The notes beneath the pieces are model-generated. The model saw nothing but the letters and a program-made list of their open reading frames with translations, searched no databases and was not told the DNA's origin. This document shows positions 40,954-48,893 of a DNA stretch of 64,000 nucleotides, in pieces (positions within the stretch are counted from its first letter, which is position 1; every line of letters begins with the position of its first letter). The position numbers and the translations under genes were made by a program. This DNA is from Massilia sp. erpn (GTDB taxonomy: Bacteria > Pseudomonadota > Gammaproteobacteria > Burkholderiales > Burkholderiaceae_D), in NCBI RefSeq assembly GCF_024400215.1, contig NZ_CP053748.1, positions 434,001 through 498,000 of the forward strand, read 5' to 3'.

Positions 40954-43926
40954 TTAGAAGTTGTAGCCGGCCGTCAGGTAGAAGGCGCGGCCCAGTGGAT
41001 CGGCATAACGGCCGTCGTAGCCGATCTGGTTGCCGCCACCCGCGCTTTGCAAGGTCAGCGGCGGCTTACGGTCGAACAGGTTCTTCACGCCCGCCGTCAC
41101 GCTGATGGCCTTGCTGTACGTCCACTTGCCCTGCCAGTCGAAGGTGGTATACGACGGGGTGTCGATGCCTTCGAAAGCCACCGCCTTATTGCCCACCGTC
41201 CCATCGGCCAATACCGGGAAAATCACGCTGCCGGCCGGATACGCCTGATCCTTATAGCCGGATTTGTAGTGCGCGCTCAAAGTGTTGATGAACGGCCCTG
41301 TTTCCAGCGTCAGGTTCAGATGGCTCTGCCATTTGAAGACCACGGCATTGTCGGGGCCGAACACGCCCAGGTCGGTCTTTAGGGAGCCGGTGGGCGACAA
41401 GGTATAGTTCTGGCGCAGCATGCGGGTGCCGGTCCAGGTAGCGGACAGTTTGCCGAAGCCGATATTGCGGTTGCGGTAGCTGAAGTCCCAGTCCAAGCCA
41501 CGATAATTGGCCATGCCGCCATTTACCGGCTGCTGCTTATAGCCAATCGTGGTGTAGCCACCGCCCGGATCGGTGTAGGGATTGATGAACAGGTGCTTGT
41601 ATTGCTCGGCAAAACGGAAGCCCTCGGCTTCCGGAATCCCGCCCGACAGGATCTGGTTGCGCATGCGCACATTCCACAAGTCCATGCCCAGCGACAGGCC
41701 GGCTAGGGGCTCGATGCGCCCGCCCAAGGTCCATTGCTTGGATTTTTCGGGTTTCAAGCCATTCTCGCCGCTGGCGCTGTTCGGCCCCTTCAGCAAATCG
41801 TACTGGGCGCTGCTGCCGCGGCAGCCGCTGGTACCGGGGAAGGGACAGCCATAGGTGCCCGAGGTGCTGCCATTGAAGGTCAGGCCGCCCGCCACTTCGT
41901 TCAGATTCGGCGCCTTGAAGCCGGTGCCGTAAGCGCCGCGCAGCAAGACATTTTCCACCGGGGTCCAGCGTAGGCTGAGCTTATAGGTGCTGGAGTTGAA
42001 AGTATTGCCCAGCTCGCCTGACGGCAAGCGCATCTGCAAGCCCGTCACCGGGTCGGGCAGGCTGCCGAAGATATGGCGGCTGTACACGCGATCATATTTG
42101 TCGTAGCGCGCCGAGATATTCGCTTCCAGGGTCTTATGCAGGGGCAGCAAGGCCTCGCCCAGCACGCCCCAATTCTTGCGCTCGGCATCGAAGGGAATTT
42201 GGCCATAATTGCCGCCCACCGGATAGTTGGCTGACTCAGGCTGGCTTTCGAAGCCCGACTGCGACAGAATTGTGGAATGGTAGTCGGTACGGTAGCGCGT
42301 CTTGACGAAGTCGCCCCCCAAGGATGCAATGGCCATGCCGCCCGGCAGCTCCAGCACATCGCGCTGCGCGCCCAGATGCAGGCTATTCAGGGTTGAGACC
42401 GATTTTTGGAACTGCGTGCCGTTGACCAGAGCGTCGCGCAACAATTCCGAGCCGGTACCCAGAACCGGATCGTATTTACTGCTGGCGACAAGATCGACCA
42501 GTTTGTCGAAATCGGTATAGCCCCCGGCTGCCTTGTCTTTCATCTGGCTGCGCGACAGCACCACGCTGGCGTTATAGGTCCAGCCCATGGCCTGGCCGTT
42601 GGCGCCGAAGGACAGGTGGCGCGCATCGGTGATGTAGTCGTCGGCGCGGCCGCCCACCCGCACGGAGCGGTAGCCGATGGTGCCCAGCGGCCCATTCGGT
42701 TTATCGGCATCGAAGTCGGCCGGCACCAGATTATTCGCCGTCAGGAAGGGCTGCACATATTTATTCCAGAGCAGCGGGAAGCGGGTGGTGGCATTGATGC
42801 CCATGGGCTGGGCCGACGCCGCGTATTGGGCGCGCATCTTGAAGCGCGACAGCACGGCTTCGGCCCACAGCGTGGTGTTTTCATTGAGCTGGAACGTTCC
42901 TTTCAACAAGCCGCTATCGCGCTGGCTTTCCGGAATGGTTTGCACCGTGGCAGCATAGTTGAAGCGGCAGGAAACGCCCGTATAACCATCTGGATTAATC
43001 TGCGCCTTGGCCAGCGGATCGCCGCAATTGCCATTCCGGTCATAGAAAGGGTTGATCGAGTAAGCTTTCGCCTTGGCGCCTTCAGGCGGATTGCGCGGCA
43101 AGGCATTGATCGTGATATTCGCCGGCTCGGTATTCTCGGTGGCACCGTCGAAGATGTAATTCTTGCCCTTATAGCTGAAGGGGAAGTAGGCGCCGCGGCG
43201 CGACGCTTCGCGCTGGGACGCGGCCAGCTGCTGCTGCTTCTCGTGGCTGTAGGAGAACAGGATATTGAAGCGGTCGCGGTCCAGGTCGCCGAAGCCCTTG
43301 GTGATGCCGGCCGACCAGCTGCTGCCGCCCTTGTGCTGCGGCTTTTGCGTGGTGACATAGGCGTTGCCGTCAGTCTTGTTCTTTTTCAGGATGAAGTTGA
43401 CCACGCCCGAAATCGCGTCCGAACCATACAGCGCCGAGGCGCCGTCGGTCAGGATCTCGACCCGTTCCACCGCCTCCAGCGGAATGCTCTCGATATTGAC
43501 GGCATAGCCGCCGCCCTGCGTATTGTTGAGTTCGACCGGCGCCATGCGCTGGCCGTCGAGCAGCACCAGGGTGTATTTCGACTGCAGCGAGTGCAAGGCG
43601 GCCGTGGTGGCGCCACTACCGCCGCCATTGACCGAGCTCGACGCTGGCACGAAGCCCTGCATGGCCGGCAGATTCTGGATCAGCTCGGTGGCTGAGCTGG
43701 CGCCGGTTTTCTTGATGTCTTCCTGGGTCAAGGTCTGCACCGGCAAAGTGCCTTCCTTGGCGATGCGGCGGATCGAGGAGCCGGTGATTTCCACCCGGGT
43801 CATCTTGTCGCCGCCGTCGGCGCTTTGCGCCAGCGCGGCGGGCGCCCCCGTGCCCAGGCCCAGCGCCATGCCACCCCAGCAAATCAGGCGCAAGGAGCGC
43901 GCCAGCACTTTTTCTTTCATCATCAT
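40954..43926 (-). CDS. TonB-dependent receptor 4 (opposite strand)
   Basis: Outer-membrane receptor of 990 residues on the minus strand. Signal peptide MMMKEKVLARSLRLICWGG..., cleaved at ALA-QS (after 33); MTRVEITGSSIRRIAKEGTLPVQ starts the plug, with SKYTLVLLDGQRMAPVELNNTQGGGYAVNIESIPL and VEILTDGASALYGSDAISGVVNFILKK. The barrel ends NLFDRKPPLTLQSAGGGNQIGYDGRYADPLGRAFYLTAGYNF, like receptor 3. GAGGGGG lies about 5 bases before ATG 43926; 25 further open codons upstream are discounted. Ligand unknown; the large loops carry Cys pairs. Confidence 0.92.
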   Translation of the reverse strand: MMMKEKVLARSLRLICWGGMALGLGTGAPAALAQSADGGDKMTRVEITGSSIRRIAKEGTLPVQTLTQEDIKKTGASSATELIQNLPAMQGFVPASSSVNGGGSGATTAALHSLQSKYTLVLLDGQRMAPVELNNTQGGGYAVNIESIPLEAVERVEILTDGASALYGSDAISGVVNFILKKNKTDGNAYVTTQKPQHKGGSSWSAGITKGFGDLDRDRFNILFSYSHEKQQQLAASQREASRRGAYFPFSYKGKNYIFDGATENTEPANITINALPRNPPEGAKAKAYSINPFYDRNGNCGDPLAKAQINPDGYTGVSCRFNYAATVQTIPESQRDSGLLKGTFQLNENTTLWAEAVLSRFKMRAQYAASAQPMGINATTRFPLLWNKYVQPFLTANNLVPADFDADKPNGPLGTIGYRSVRVGGRADDYITDARHLSFGANGQAMGWTYNASVVLSRSQMKDKAAGGYTDFDKLVDLVASSKYDPVLGTGSELLRDALVNGTQFQKSVSTLNSLHLGAQRDVLELPGGMAIASLGGDFVKTRYRTDYHSTILSQSGFESQPESANYPVGGNYGQIPFDAERKNWGVLGEALLPLHKTLEANISARYDKYDRVYSRHIFGSLPDPVTGLQMRLPSGELGNTFNSSTYKLSLRWTPVENVLLRGAYGTGFKAPNLNEVAGGLTFNGSTSGTYGCPFPGTSGCRGSSAQYDLLKGPNSASGENGLKPEKSKQWTLGGRIEPLAGLSLGMDLWNVRMRNQILSGGIPEAEGFRFAEQYKHLFINPYTDPGGGYTTIGYKQQPVNGGMANYRGLDWDFSYRNRNIGFGKLSATWTGTRMLRQNYTLSPTGSLKTDLGVFGPDNAVVFKWQSHLNLTLETGPFINTLSAHYKSGYKDQAYPAGSVIFPVLADGTVGNKAVAFEGIDTPSYTTFDWQGKWTYSKAISVTAGVKNLFDRKPPLTLQSAGGGNQIGYDGRYADPLGRAFYLTAGYNF

Positions 43927-43991
43927 GTTCCCCCTCTTGTGTGTGAATGGCTGTGCATTGCTTTTCGCGCAACAATATTCAGTTTTTAAGC

Positions 43992-44020
43992 ATGGAAACA
44001 TGGTGACTTCCCGTCGTCAA
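43992..44020 (-). promoter_or_regulatory. Promoter of TonB receptor 4
   Basis: On the minus strand TTGACG (44020-44015), 17 bases, then TGT-TTCCAT (43997-43992). Same layout as the other three. Further upstream TTGCAT and ATGCAA flank 16 bases (about 44077-44104), and a TTTGCATAAAA similar to this also occurs before receptor 3. Confidence 0.42.
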
Positions 44021-44173
44021 CGAATACACATTGGATGCGACGAAAATCCCACAGCGGCACTAAAAAGGGTGCCGAATTTGCATAAAACACTATCCTTTCA
44101 TGCAAGTTTGGTGTGAAATGGGGCGCAGGCGGCGCGCCCCGGCTTTCAAGCGAGAACGCGCTTTCAAGGAAGG

Positions 44174-44194
44174 TTGACGGCAGGATGCCGTCAA
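44174..44194 (-). terminator. Hairpin after the DAHP synthase gene, possible terminator
   Basis: TTGACGGCA-TCC-TGCCGTCAA is a perfect 9-base stem 24 bases past the stop. It lacks a clean T-run on the minus strand (CCTTCCTT follows), so it may be a weak terminator or a 3'-end stabilising hairpin. Confidence 0.45.
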
Positions 44195-44218
44195 TAGGCG
44201 GGAGAAGCTAGCAATATG

Positions 44219-45283
44219 TTAGTGATCCTCGCTGCGCAGGCGGCGCTGGCGCACCGCGGCGGCCAATTCCTCCAGCACCAGCACGCTGGCGTCCCAGTCG
44301 ATGCAACCGTCGGTTACCGACTGGCCGTAGACCAGCTCCTTGCCCGGCACCAGGTCTTGGCGCCCGCCCACCAGATGCGACTCCACCATGACGCCGACGA
44401 TGCGCGTATCGCCGCCGGCCAGCTGGCGCGCGATATCGGCACACACCGGGATCTGGTTTTCCGGCTTTTTCGAGCTGTTCGCGTGCGAGGCGTCGATCAT
44501 CAGGCGCGCCGCCAGGCCGTGGCCGGCAATCGCCTTGCACGCCTCGTCCACGCTGGCCGCATCGTAGTTCGGCGTCTTGCCGCCGCGCAAGATGATATGG
44601 CAATCCTCGTTGCCGTTGGTCGAAACGATGGCCGAGTGGCCGCCCTTGGTGACGGACAGGAAATGGTGGGGCTGGGAAGCGGCCTTGATCGCCTCCACCG
44701 CGATGCGGGTATTGCCGTCCGTGCCATTCTTGAAGCCGACCGGGCAGGACAGGCCGGAAGCCAGCTCGCGGTGCACCTGCGATTCCGTGGTGCGCGCGCC
44801 GATCGCGCCCCAGCTGATCAGGTCGGCGACATACTGCGGGCTGATCACGTCGAGGAATTCGGTGCCGGCCGGCAAGCCCAGCTCATTGATATTGCGCAGC
44901 AGCTCGCGCGCCATGCGCAGGCCGTCGTTGATGCGGAAGCTGTTGTCCATATACGGATCGTTGATCATGCCCTTCCAGCCCACCGTGGTGCGCGGTTTCT
45001 CGAAATACACGCGCATGACGATTTCCAGGTCGTCCTTGAGTTTGGCGCGCAGCGGCGCCAGGCGGCGCGCATATTCCATGGCCGCTTTCGGATCGTGGAT
45101 GGAGCAAGGGCCGATCACCACCATCAGGCGGTCGTCCTGGCCGTGCAGGATGCGGTGCAGGGCCACACGCGCGCCCGCCGCCGTCTGCGATGCCGCTTCG
45201 CTGCAGGGGAACTCGCGGATCAGGTGGGACGGCGGGGTCAGTTCTTTCATTTCGCGGATGCGCAAATCGTCAGTGCGTTGCAT
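44219..45283 (-). CDS. aroG: 3-deoxy-7-phosphoheptulonate (DAHP) synthase, class I
   Basis: First enzyme of the shikimate pathway, condensing phosphoenolpyruvate and erythrose 4-phosphate. The protein has 354 residues and matches AroF/AroG/AroH: VVIGPCSIHDPKAAMEYA, MRVYFEKPRTTVGWKGMINDPYMD, FKNGTDG, HIILRGGKTPNY, MIDASHANSSKKPENQ and MVESHLVGG. AGGAG lies 6 bases before ATG 45283. Which of the three feedback types it is cannot be told from sequence alone. Upstream, a Phe/Trp/Tyr-rich leader peptide and an intrinsic terminator indicate transcription attenuation. It sits alone between two receptor genes, with no other aro gene near. Confidence 0.96.
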   Translation of the reverse strand: MQRTDDLRIREMKELTPPSHLIREFPCSEAASQTAAGARVALHRILHGQDDRLMVVIGPCSIHDPKAAMEYARRLAPLRAKLKDDLEIVMRVYFEKPRTTVGWKGMINDPYMDNSFRINDGLRMARELLRNINELGLPAGTEFLDVISPQYVADLISWGAIGARTTESQVHRELASGLSCPVGFKNGTDGNTRIAVEAIKAASQPHHFLSVTKGGHSAIVSTNGNEDCHIILRGGKTPNYDAASVDEACKAIAGHGLAARLMIDASHANSSKKPENQIPVCADIARQLAGGDTRIVGVMVESHLVGGRQDLVPGKELVYGQSVTDGCIDWDASVLVLEELAAAVRQRRLRSEDH

Positions 45284-45311
45284 GGGTTCTCCTGAGAAAA
45301 AAGGCCTGGGT

Positions 45312-45340
45312 AAAAAAAAAACCGCCATCGCTGGCGGTTT
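45312..45340 (-). terminator. Attenuator terminator in the aroG leader
   Basis: On the minus strand AAACCGCCA-GCGA-TGGCGGTTT: a 9-base-pair stem capped by a GNRA tetraloop, running into nine T (45320-45312), 29 bases before the aroG ATG. Its 5' arm ACCGCC can instead pair with GGCGGT (45401-45396) at the end of the leader peptide ORF. Confidence 0.9.
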
Positions 45341-45388
45341 CTTGGTATTTGCTGGGGATCTCGTCGTGCTGCTTACGTGAACCGGCCG

Positions 45389-45457
45389 CTACTCCACCGC
45401 CTTGGGGCTGGAATGGCTAAAGTAAAACCAGTTGGTAAAGAAAACGAAGCGCAGCAT
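45389..45457 (-). CDS. Aromatic leader peptide of aroG (22 codons)
   Basis: Short ORF starting ATG at 45457 and ending TAG at 45389, encoding 22 residues. Residues 4-13 are FVFFTNWFYF: five Phe, one Trp and one Tyr in ten codons. The tail is hydrophilic and carries GGCGGT in its Ala20-Val21 codons. A CAGGGA element about 9-14 bases before the ATG may act as Shine-Dalgarno. It is read after a good promoter and before an intrinsic terminator, so it is the sensor of an attenuator: ribosome stalling at aromatic codons would expose GGCGGT to pair with the terminator arm. A ribosome reaching the stop would cover it. Position and composition match the pheA/trp leader paradigm. Confidence 0.85.
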   Translation of the reverse strand: MLRFVFFTNWFYFSHSSPKAVE

Positions 45458-45484
45458 GGTGGTGAGTCCCTGAAAGTTCGAGCC

Positions 45485-45514
45485 ACTATAACAATATTTC
45501 GCCGCGTTTGGCAA
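45485..45514 (-). promoter_or_regulatory. Promoter of the aroG leader transcript
   Basis: On the minus strand TTGCCA (45514-45509), 18 bases, then TGT-TATAGT (-10 at 45490-45485): five of six matches in each box plus an extended -10. Transcription would start near 45478, about 20 bases before the leader ATG. Confidence 0.65.
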
Positions 45515-45871
45515 GCCCCCACTGTACGCGGCTTGCCAGCGTCCGCCCGTCATGATGAATGAGATTAACTCACAAAATAGAGTGACTATTAATATAATTG
45601 CGACTTCCAATATTATCGAAAGACGATCATTTCAAAATGAAAGTCATAAATCAGCAGCACATATCCCCATCAAATCATGGACTTGCATTTGGATCAGTAA
45701 ATGTGTCGTTTCCACCACAAAATGAAGCTAATTTCGCTACTCATAAATAAAGATTAGGTAAAAAACAGGATTTTTCCGATTAATTATTATATAAGTTTAA
45801 GCCTCACGGAGAACAACCGAAAAATCTTCTGGAGAGCTTCATTCACCGATCTTTTGTGGAGACGTACAGTA
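45515..45871. other. AT-rich intergenic region upstream of receptor 5
   Basis: No gene is seen. The stretch is clearly AT-rich. It contains a small palindrome TCATTT-CA-AAATGA (45627-45640) and, nearer receptor 5, TTATTATATAAG. The TTGACR...TTNNAT promoter found before the other four receptors was not found here. Confidence 0.6.
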
Positions 45872-48745
45872 ATGAAAGACTTGCAACCGCACCCGATGTC
45901 CCTGAGCCTGCGCCGCGCCTTCCCACTCGTGACGCCCCTGCTGCTCGCTGTGCTGGCGCAAAACGCCATGGCACAATCGGCCCCATCGACCCAACCGATT
46001 ACCCGGGTGGAAATCACCGGCACCCATATCCGCCGTGCCCAGGCCGAAACCGCTTCGCCCGTGCAAACGGTAACCCGTGCCGATATCGAAAAAACCGGCA
46101 AGAGCACCGTGGCCGAACTGCTGCAAACGCTGGCCGTCGATAACCAGGGTTCGGTACCGACCACCTTCAGCTCCGGCTTCGCCCAAGGCGCTTCCGGTAT
46201 TTCCCTGCGCGGCCTGGGCACCTCGTCCACCCTGGTGCTGTTGAACGGGCGCCGCATCGCGCCTTACGGTCTGGCCGACGACGGCCAGAAAGTCTTCGCC
46301 GACTTGAACATCATCCCGGCCGAAGCCGTGGAACGCGTGGAAATCCTGAAAGATGGCGCCTCGGCCATCTATGGTTCGGACGCGATCGCCGGCGTGGTCA
46401 ACGTCATCCTGCGCCGCGACTTCCAAGGCACCACCGTGCGCGCCAGCCAGGGCCTGTCGCAAGAGCGCGACGGCGGCGATACCCGCCTGTCCGTCACCCA
46501 TGGCTTCGGTAACCTGGACAGCGACCGCTACAACGCCCTGTTCAGCGCCGAATTCGGCAAGAAACGCAAAGTCTGGTACAAAGACCGTGCCGGCCGCGGC
46601 GCCGTCGGCCGCGGCGACCTGCGCGACCTGGGCTTCTCCGCCAACGAAAACCTGAGCGGCGCCGGTTACATCCTGCCCGACCTGTCGGCCGCCACCAGCG
46701 CGGTCAACGGCAACGTACGCAATCCGACCACCCTCGAATGGTTTAACCGCGGCAACCTGAAGGGCGACGGCTTCACCCGCACCTTCCCTGGCGCGGCCTG
46801 CTCCAACTTCACCAACCACACCCAAGGCGACCCGGGCGGCGGCTGCCTGGTCGACACCGCGCAAGCCTACAGCCAGATGCAGCCGGAACAAAAGACCGCC
46901 AATCTGTTCGGCCGTCTGACCCTGCAGCTGAATGCGGATACCCAAGCCTACGCTGAACTGAACTACTACAAGAGCAAATCGAACTCCTCGGGCGCCCCGA
47001 CCGCCGTGCACAACAGCGTCGGCTATCCTGGCGGTCCGGTGATTAACAGCGGCGTTGCGCTGGGCATCAACCATCCCGACAACCCTTACTTCGGCACCGG
47101 TGCGGCGCGTCTGCGCTATCTGGCCACCGATGTGGGCCCGACCAGCAGCAAAGTCGATTCCGATTTCGTACGCGCCCTCGTCGGTGTGAAATCGACGATT
47201 CAGGGCTGGGATATCGACAGCTCCCTGCTGTACTCGCGCAGCAAGGTGACCAATGACCGCATGGGCTTCCTGCAGCGCAATGTCGCCTTCGCCCTGCTGA
47301 ACCCGACCGCCGCCAACGTCGCAGCGGCCACCGCCACCAACCCCGCCTACGCGGCACTGCCGGCCGGCACCTACTGGCGCATTGGCGAGAACGCCGGCCT
47401 GAACTCGGCGGCCCTGTACGCGGCGCTGTCGCCCACCATCAGCAGCGCGGCCGAAACCAGCATCGCCCAGGTCGACGTGCGCGCCTCGCGCGAATTCGGC
47501 CAACTGCCAGGCGGCGCCTTCGGCCTGGCGGTCGGCGCCGAATTCCGCAAGGAAGAAACCCGCCTCGACCCGACCTCGGGTACCGAGATCGGCAATATCA
47601 TCGGCCTCGGCTACTCGGCTTATAACGGCGAGCGCAAATCGACCTCCGTGTTCGCCGAATTGCTGGCCCCCGTGCTGCCGACCGTGGAACTGTCGACCGC
47701 CCTGCGCTTCGACCACTTCACGAATGGCGTGGGCAACTCCTATACGCCGAAGCTGGGCGCGAAATGGACGCCAACCCGCGAACTGGCGGTACGCGCCACC
47801 CTGGCGCGCGGCTTCCGCGCACCGAACGCGGCTGAAAACGGCCGTGGTGGTCTGGCGGCCTACAGCTCGGCCACCGACAGCGTGCGCTGCGCGATGGGCG
47901 TGAAGAGCGCTTGTAGCGACGCCAACCTGTCGGTGATCACCAGCCCGAACGCGGCCCTGGCACCGGAAAAATCGAAGAGCTATACCGTGGGTGTGGTGTG
48001 GGATCCAATGCCACGCACCAGCCTGTCGGTTGACTTCTGGCAGATCAAGCGTACCAATGAGATCAACCAGGAAACCACCGACGCCGCCATCACGGCCGGC
48101 CACGTCGTGCGCGACAAAGGCGGCGCCGTGCCAACCGTGCCAGGCGACCCAGGTCCACTGGTTGCCGTGCTGACCAACTACATCAACTCGGCCTCGACCA
48201 CCGTGCGCGGCGTCGACCTCGACGCACGCAAGACCTTCACGCTGCCGAACGAGTGGGGTAATCTGACCGCCGACGCGAAATGGACGCATATGTTCCAATG
48301 GCGTCGTACCGAACGTGACGGCACGGTGCTCGATTATGCTGGCACCCACGGCAACTGCGATGTGAGTAACTGCATGGGTACGCCCGACAACCGCGCCAAC
48401 TTCGGTCTGAGCTGGGATCGCGGCGCCTGGCGCGTGACCGGCACGGTCAACTATCGCGGCGCTTTCGACAATAAAACGGAGAAAGCCGCGACCGCTTGCG
48501 CCAGCCACTACGCCAACGGCGACGATTCGCCAAATGGTTGCAAGATCAAGTCCTTCACCACGCTGGACCTGACCGCGCGCTGGAAGCTCGACGGCAAAAC
48601 CGAGATCTTCGGCACCATCCAGAACGTGTTCGACAAAGAACCGCCGCTGGACACGAAGACCTATGGCGCTTCCGGCTACAACCCGGCTGACTACAGCGGC
48701 GCCATGGGCCGTTACTTCAGCCTCGGCGCACGCTATACCTTCTAA
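45872..48745 (+). CDS. TonB-dependent receptor 5
   Basis: Outer-membrane receptor of 957 residues. Its signal peptide (MKDLQPHPMSLSLRRAF..., cleaved at AMA-QS after 34) is unlike those of receptors 1-4. ITRVEITGTHIRR begins the plug; LRGLGTSSTLVLLNGRRIAPYGLADDGQKVFADLN and ILKDGASAIYGSDAIAGVVNVILRR align with receptors 1 and 2, as do the barrel end GRYFSLGARYTF and the loop HGNCDVSNCMGTPDN. It therefore belongs to their subgroup despite distance. GGAG lies 10 bases before ATG 45872. Ligand unknown. Confidence 0.93.
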   Translation: MKDLQPHPMSLSLRRAFPLVTPLLLAVLAQNAMAQSAPSTQPITRVEITGTHIRRAQAETASPVQTVTRADIEKTGKSTVAELLQTLAVDNQGSVPTTFSSGFAQGASGISLRGLGTSSTLVLLNGRRIAPYGLADDGQKVFADLNIIPAEAVERVEILKDGASAIYGSDAIAGVVNVILRRDFQGTTVRASQGLSQERDGGDTRLSVTHGFGNLDSDRYNALFSAEFGKKRKVWYKDRAGRGAVGRGDLRDLGFSANENLSGAGYILPDLSAATSAVNGNVRNPTTLEWFNRGNLKGDGFTRTFPGAACSNFTNHTQGDPGGGCLVDTAQAYSQMQPEQKTANLFGRLTLQLNADTQAYAELNYYKSKSNSSGAPTAVHNSVGYPGGPVINSGVALGINHPDNPYFGTGAARLRYLATDVGPTSSKVDSDFVRALVGVKSTIQGWDIDSSLLYSRSKVTNDRMGFLQRNVAFALLNPTAANVAAATATNPAYAALPAGTYWRIGENAGLNSAALYAALSPTISSAAETSIAQVDVRASREFGQLPGGAFGLAVGAEFRKEETRLDPTSGTEIGNIIGLGYSAYNGERKSTSVFAELLAPVLPTVELSTALRFDHFTNGVGNSYTPKLGAKWTPTRELAVRATLARGFRAPNAAENGRGGLAAYSSATDSVRCAMGVKSACSDANLSVITSPNAALAPEKSKSYTVGVVWDPMPRTSLSVDFWQIKRTNEINQETTDAAITAGHVVRDKGGAVPTVPGDPGPLVAVLTNYINSASTTVRGVDLDARKTFTLPNEWGNLTADAKWTHMFQWRRTERDGTVLDYAGTHGNCDVSNCMGTPDNRANFGLSWDRGAWRVTGTVNYRGAFDNKTEKAATACASHYANGDDSPNGCKIKSFTTLDLTARWKLDGKTEIFGTIQNVFDKEPPLDTKTYGASGYNPADYSGAMGRYFSLGARYTF

Positions 48746-48763
48746 GGTTTAGCTGCTCCCGCC

Positions 48764-48792
48764 AAGTCCCCGCCGCGCGCGGGGACTTTTTT
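48764..48792 (+). terminator. Intrinsic terminator of receptor 5
   Basis: AAGTCCCCGC-CGCG-CGCGGGGACTT followed by TTTTTT, about 18 bases past the stop. Confidence 0.92.
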
Positions 48793-48893
48793 TTGCGCCG
48801 CCGGCGTGAGAATCCGTGTATATCTGCCCAGTCCCAGCGCCTATAGTGCAAGATGGGGGCAGCTCCTGCCCTGCGATTCTCAAGGAGCCCATC

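Noticed and set aside
44077..44104. TTGCAT-N16-ATGCAA repeat as a specific operator for receptor 4
   Set aside because: A similar TTTGCATAAAA occurs before receptor 3, but only one half-site is shared and AT-rich DNA gives such matches easily; kept only as a remark.
45600..45660. Possible Fur box upstream of TonB receptor 5
   Set aside because: The palindrome TCATTT-CA-AAATGA is too short and does not fit the 19-base Fur consensus of three GATAAT-type hexamers.
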